Below, one piece after another: positions 7,630 to 10,095 of a stretch of DNA of 10,095 bases. The notes under the pieces were generated by a model that did not search any database, was not told where the DNA came from, and saw nothing but the letters and a program-made list of their open reading frames with translations. The DNA is taken from contig JBDSEG010000057.1 of the NCBI GenBank assembly GCA_039920165.1, positions 1-10,095 on the forward strand, in the 5' to 3' direction. The DNA is from JBDSEG01 sp039920165 (GTDB lineage: Bacteria; Pseudomonadota; Gammaproteobacteria; Burkholderiales; Burkholderiaceae_C). Within the stretch, counting starts at the first letter, position 1. Each line of letters begins with the position of its first letter. The position numbers and the translations under genes are program-made.

Positions 7630-8352
7630 TCAGCGCCCTGCGCGGTCCCAGCCCGCAGAAGCGCGCAGCAGCCGGTCCATGTCGCGCTTGAGCCGCGACG
7701 GCTCGGGGTCGGGCGGCATGCGCATCATCCAGTGGCCCAGCGGATCGACGATGTAGAGATGGTCTTCGAGGGCGTGCCCCGGCGCCGCTTGCAGCCAGGC
7801 CGCCAGCGCTGCCGGAGCGACCCGCAGCACGGTCGCCGGATCGCCGGCGCGCACCGCGTCGAGCGTGGCACGGCGCGGCGCGGCGCTGTCATTGACCAGC
7901 CAGAGCTTGTCGATCCGGTCCTTGTCGCGACCCAGCGTTTCGCGCCACTGACGTTGCAGCCACAGATGCCGTTCGCAGCGCGCGTCGCAGGCGCCGCCCG
8001 CGACGACGACGATCAGCCACTGGCCCTGCAAACGGACCGGATCGAACGCTGCGCCGTCCAGATCGGCCAGCGCGATCGTTGCCGGGATCGGCCGCTGCGG
8101 CTCGATCAGCTCGCCATAGTTGCTGCGCGCCGACGGACGGATCACGAAATATGCAAGGTACGAGGCCACCACCGGTGCGGCGCAGACAAGCAGCACCAGC
8201 AGCATCTTCAGGCGCCCGCGCGCGGTCCGGCGCGCCGCCGGATCGAGCGCGGCGGCCGCCATCGAGTGCACCGCGAGATCGAGCGGGCGCAACGCCGCGG
8301 CGGCGTCAGCCGGCGCGTTGGAGGCGGGGCCGGACGAGTTGGAACCAGACAT
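7630..8352 (-). CDS. Uncharacterised membrane-anchored SCO/thioredoxin-like protein of the cta cluster
   Basis: This protein of 240 residues is in the usual place of a conserved but uncharacterised gene between SURF1 and ctaA. Residues 1-48 are hydrophilic, Ala/Ser-rich and likely cytoplasmic. One membrane helix follows at about 49-71 (MLLVLLVCAAPVVASYLAYFV), with a periplasmic domain after it. That domain resembles a shortened SCO fold: LQGQWLIVVVAGGACDARCERH carries CX3C at Cys122 and Cys126, and EDHLYIVDPLGHWMMR places His198 where SCO proteins have their copper-binding His. A helper role in oxidase copper delivery or thiol reduction is therefore plausible but inferred. The start at 8352 overlaps SURF1 by 47 bp and has an AGG about 6 nt upstream. 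Met31 at 8262 would avoid the overlap but lacks a ribosome site, so the start is only moderately certain. Its stop is one base before ctaA. Confidence 0.85.
   Translation of the reverse strand: MSGSNSSGPASNAPADAAAALRPLDLAVHSMAAAALDPAARRTARGRLKMLLVLLVCAAPVVASYLAYFVIRPSARSNYGELIEPQRPIPATIALADLDGAAFDPVRLQGQWLIVVVAGGACDARCERHLWLQRQWRETLGRDKDRIDKLWLVNDSAAPRRATLDAVRAGDPATVLRVAPAALAAWLQAAPGHALEDHLYIVDPLGHWMMRMPPDPEPSRLKRDMDRLLRASAGWDRAGR
7636..7639 (-). promoter_or_regulatory. Ribosome binding site of ctaA
   Basis: On the minus strand AGGG lies 7 nt before the ctaA ATG, inside the last codons of the preceding gene. It is the clearest Shine-Dalgarno in this operon and fixes the ctaA start at 7628. 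Confidence 0.6.
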
Positions 8353-9046
8353 ACAGACCTGTCATCAGCGCGCCGAGGGCGAACCATTGAAACGCATAGC
8401 CATAGTGCTTTTGGACGTCGACCGTGGGCTGCGGCCAATCGCGCAGCAGTCCGTCGGGCGCGGCGCCGCCGGCGGGCACCTCGAGCTGAAGAATCGAGAC
8501 CGGCACCAGCGTGAGCCCGGTCTGCGCGGCGAATGCCGGAACATCGAGATTTTGCCGGATCGCACCCGACGCCGAAGCCGCGAACTCGTACAGCCGTGCC
8601 GGCGGCGGGGCGATCAGGCCGTCCACGACGACCGTTCCGGACGGGCTCGCGACCGGCGGGACGCGGGTGCGGTCGTCGTTGTCGCGCACCGCCCAGCCGC
8701 GCTGAACCAACACGGCGTCAGCGCGGCCGTTCAGGCGCAGCGGAGTCACCAGAAAGAAGCCCGGGCGCCCGTTCATCTGTCGGTTCTCGAGCCAGACGCT
8801 CTGCTCGGCGAGCCATTGGCCGCGCAGGCGCACCCGCCGGTAATGCAGCGCGGCCGGATCCGCGCAGCAGGTGCGCACGAAACCGGCCTCGTCGAGCGGC
8901 GACGCCGCGGACCGCGACTGCATCAGCGCCTGCAGCGTTTCCTTCTGCGCCGCGCGATCGAGTTGCCACAGCCCGAGCCGCAGCGCGATGCCGACCCCGG
9001 CCATCACGAACAGCAACCCTGCAAGCGCCCTCAACCCCTGCCGCAT
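8306..9046 (-). CDS. surf1: SURF1 family cytochrome c oxidase assembly protein
   Basis: SURF1 is an inner-membrane protein that assists heme A insertion into oxidase subunit I. The 246-residue protein has the family's two-helix hairpin layout: helix 1 at about 7-26, a large periplasmic domain, and helix 2 at about 218-237. Diagnostic motifs are GLWQLDRAAQKE after helix 1, YRRVRLRGQW, NRQMNGRPGFFLVTPLRL, VLVQRGW and, before helix 2, KHYGYAFQWFALG. Tyr215 and the adjacent residues match the conserved HxYAxQWF-type signature. The start at 9046 places a short basic segment before helix 1, as expected; no ribosome site is visible and only 15 bp separate it from the divergent DUF2909 start. It may therefore depend on read-through from ctaE or on a promoter inside the DUF2909 gene. 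Its 3' end overlaps the next gene by 47 bp. Confidence 0.93.
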   Translation of the reverse strand: MRQGLRALAGLLFVMAGVGIALRLGLWQLDRAAQKETLQALMQSRSAASPLDEAGFVRTCCADPAALHYRRVRLRGQWLAEQSVWLENRQMNGRPGFFLVTPLRLNGRADAVLVQRGWAVRDNDDRTRVPPVASPSGTVVVDGLIAPPPARLYEFAASASGAIRQNLDVPAFAAQTGLTLVPVSILQLEVPAGGAAPDGLLRDWPQPTVDVQKHYGYAFQWFALGALMTGLYVWFQLVRPRLQRAG

Positions 9047-9061
9047 CGATAATCGCGACCG

Positions 9062-9283
9062 ATGAAAATCCTGATCGCCCTCGCCTTCGTCGCGATCCTC
9101 GCCGCGCTTGCAGGCGCCGGACTTTTCATGCTGCGCGACGGGCGCGACGGCAAGCCAAAGACGGACCGCATGATGCGTGCGCTAGCGCTTCGGGTCGCGC
9201 TGTCGGTCGCCCTGTTCGCCGCCATCCTGTTGAGCTTCTGGATGGGCTGGATCCAGCCGACCGGCATTCCGGTCGGACGCTGA
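9062..9283 (+). CDS. DUF2909 twin-transmembrane small protein
   Basis: This 73-residue protein matches the DUF2909 'twin transmembrane' family often found beside SURF1 and ctaE. Helix 1 spans about 2-23 (ILIALAFVAILAALAGAGLF), a basic loop with LRDGRDGKPKTDRMMRAL follows, and helix 2 spans about 43-63, ending in the typical GWIQPTGIP. Its role is unknown; genomic context suggests a small accessory or assembly factor of cytochrome oxidase. It lies on the strand opposite to its cta neighbours, starting 15 bp from SURF1 and converging on ctaE. No Shine-Dalgarno precedes the ATG. GATAAT at 9048-9053 resembles a -10 box so close to the start that a nearly leaderless mRNA is possible, though no good -35 box is seen. 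The family call rests on motif memory and context. Confidence 0.85.
   Translation: MKILIALAFVAILAALAGAGLFMLRDGRDGKPKTDRMMRALALRVALSVALFAAILLSFWMGWIQPTGIPVGR
9257..9276. repeat. Perfect 8-bp inverted repeat at the 3' end of the DUF2909 gene
   Basis: CCGACCGG (9257-9264) and CCGGTCGG (9269-9276) are exact reverse complements around the 4-base loop CATT. A stable GC-rich hairpin would form in RNA from either strand. It lies within the last codons (for PTGIPVG), 4 bases before the stop, and has no following T-run, so it is not a classic terminator. It could stabilise the 3' end or slow transcription, or be chance. Confidence 0.6.
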
Positions 9284-9314
9284 ATCCCGCCGCCGCAGCG
9301 GCACGGGCCGAGCG

Positions 9315-9355
9315 CCGGGCCGCTTCCAGCCCGGTCCGCATCCCCGTTGGGGGAT
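9315..9355. terminator. Paired hairpins in the ctaE / DUF2909 convergent gap
   Basis: The 103-bp gap between the two converging stop codons (9284-9386) holds two adjacent hairpins. CCGGGC (9315-9320) pairs with GCCCGG (9329-9334), and ATCCCC (9340-9345) pairs with GGGGAT (9350-9355) around a 4-base loop. The symmetry suits a bidirectional transcription end, but neither hairpin is followed by a T-run on either strand, so the terminator role is tentative. Nothing else was found in this gap. Confidence 0.35.
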
Positions 9356-9386
9356 CGGTCGACGTACCTGTCGGCCGAGGGGTGCA

Positions 9387-10095
9387 CTACAACCAATACA
9401 CGACGATATATAGGCCGAGCCAGACCACGTCGACGAAGTGCCAGTACCAGGCCGCGCCTTCGAAGCCGAAGTGGCGCTGCGGGGTGAAGTGACCGCGCTG
9501 CAGGCGCAGCGTGATGAAGGTCAGCATCAGCATGCCGACGAAAACGTGGAAGCCGTGGAAACCGGTCAGCATGAAAAAGGTCGAGCCGTAGGCGCCCGAG
9601 CTCAACTTCAGGTTCAGCTCGCTGTAGGCGTGTGAATACTCGTAGGCCTGGACGAACAGGAAGGTCAGGCCGAGCACCACCGTGACCCACATGAAGCCAA
9701 TCGTCTTGGCGCGATTGCCGGCGATCAGCGCATGGTGCGCAATCGTGAGCGTCACGCCCGAACTCAGCAGCAGCAAGGTATTGATGGTGGGCAGTGGCCA
9801 CGGCCCCATGGTGACGAAGGGCTCGACGATATTGGCCGGCGACCCTGTGATGCCCACTCCGGTGCTCGGCCAGATGGCGCGAAAGTCCGGCCACAGGACC
9901 GCGTTGTCGAGGCTGCCGAGGTTGGGCAGGGCATGCAGCCGGACCCAGAATAGCGCTCCGAAGAAGGCACCGAAGAACATCACCTCCGAGAAGATGAACC
10001 AGCTCATGCTCCAGCGGAACGACACGTCGATGCGGTCGCTGTACAGGCCGCTCTCGCTTTCCTGGATGGCCTGGCGGAACCACTGCTGCAGCGTG
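9387..10095 (-). CDS. ctaE: Cytochrome c oxidase subunit III (CtaE/CoxC), 5' end outside the window
   Basis: Subunit III is a core membrane subunit of aa3-type oxidase and stabilises the catalytic subunits. About 235 codons are visible and the frame stays open through the right edge; the N-terminus is beyond the window. Strong family motifs are present: FIFSEVMFFGAFFGALFW with the conserved Glu, PTINTLLLLSSGVTLTIAHH, QAYEYSHA, GSTFFMLTGFHGFHVFVGM and the C-terminal HFGFEGAAWYWHFVDVVWL ending in VVYWL and TAG. A GTG at 10025 could look like a start but is an internal Val (IDVSFRW), because the upstream residues TLQQWFRQAIQESESGLYSDRID continue the coding frame. It is on the same strand as SURF1-SCO, separated from them by the inverted DUF2909 gene. 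The other structural subunits (ctaC, ctaD) and ctaG would be expected further right, as inferred from gene order in related bacteria. Confidence 0.97.
   Translation of the reverse strand, partial: TLQQWFRQAIQESESGLYSDRIDVSFRWSMSWFIFSEVMFFGAFFGALFWVRLHALPNLGSLDNAVLWPDFRAIWPSTGVGITGSPANIVEPFVTMGPWPLPTINTLLLLSSGVTLTIAHHALIAGNRAKTIGFMWVTVVLGLTFLFVQAYEYSHAYSELNLKLSSGAYGSTFFMLTGFHGFHVFVGMLMLTFITLRLQRGHFTPQRHFGFEGAAWYWHFVDVVWLGLYIVVYWL

Noticed and set aside
9031..10083. A 350-codon minus-strand frame across ctaE, DUF2909 and the gap between them
   Set aside because: It runs out of phase with ctaE, whose own frame has an intact subunit III sequence, and its product has low-complexity composition. 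Similar long frames opposite ctaB, ctaA and SURF1 (5543-6634, 6177-7691, 7438-8514, 8120-9052) were rejected for the same reason.
1..10095. Search for a defence island, mobile element, CRISPR array or biosynthetic cluster
   Set aside because: No transposase, integrase, phage, Cas, toxin-antitoxin or biosynthetic motifs and no long or tandem repeats were seen. All genes fit tRNA modification, signalling, heat shock or cytochrome oxidase assembly.

Overview
This window looks like chromosomal DNA from a GC-rich betaproteobacterium (Burkholderiales or Rhodocyclales-like). The reasons are the strong G/C bias at third codon positions, a perfect CIRCE operator in front of rpoH, and a cytochrome oxidase assembly cluster in the order typical of beta- and some gammaproteobacteria. 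The species cannot be named from the sequence. No mobile element, CRISPR array, tRNA or rRNA was seen, and every gene belongs to a recognisable family.

Left part (1-3852, + strand). The window opens inside miaB, the tRNA-A37 methylthiotransferase. Its stop overlaps the start of a 1061-residue membrane hybrid histidine kinase (MASE1, CHASE, PAS, HisKA, HATPase and receiver). The two are probably co-transcribed and translationally coupled. The kinase's ligand and output are unknown, and no partner response regulator is in the window.

Middle (3853-4878, + strand). A 102-bp gap carries a perfect CIRCE inverted repeat (3886-3912) lying over a plausible sigma-70 promoter. It is followed by rpoH, the heat-shock sigma factor. 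This arrangement predicts that the HrcA repressor gates synthesis of sigma-32.

Right part (4905-10095, mostly - strand). Read from right to left, the genes are ctaE/coxC (oxidase subunit III, 5' end outside the window), a small inverted DUF2909 twin-transmembrane gene on the + strand, SURF1, an uncharacterised membrane-anchored protein with a CX3C motif, ctaA (heme A synthase), ctaB (heme O synthase) and a SCO1/SenC copper chaperone. From SURF1 to SCO the genes overlap or are one base apart, so they form a tight operon. Together they make heme A (ctaB, ctaA), help insert it (SURF1), deliver copper to the CuA site (SCO) and supply a structural subunit (ctaE) of an aa3-type cytochrome c oxidase. 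The operon runs head-on into rpoH with only 26 bp between the stop codons.

I found no wholly new system. The points most worth following up are CIRCE control of rpoH, the SCO-like CX3C protein between SURF1 and ctaA, the inverted DUF2909 gene inside the cta gene run, and the miaB-coupled MASE1/CHASE hybrid kinase.
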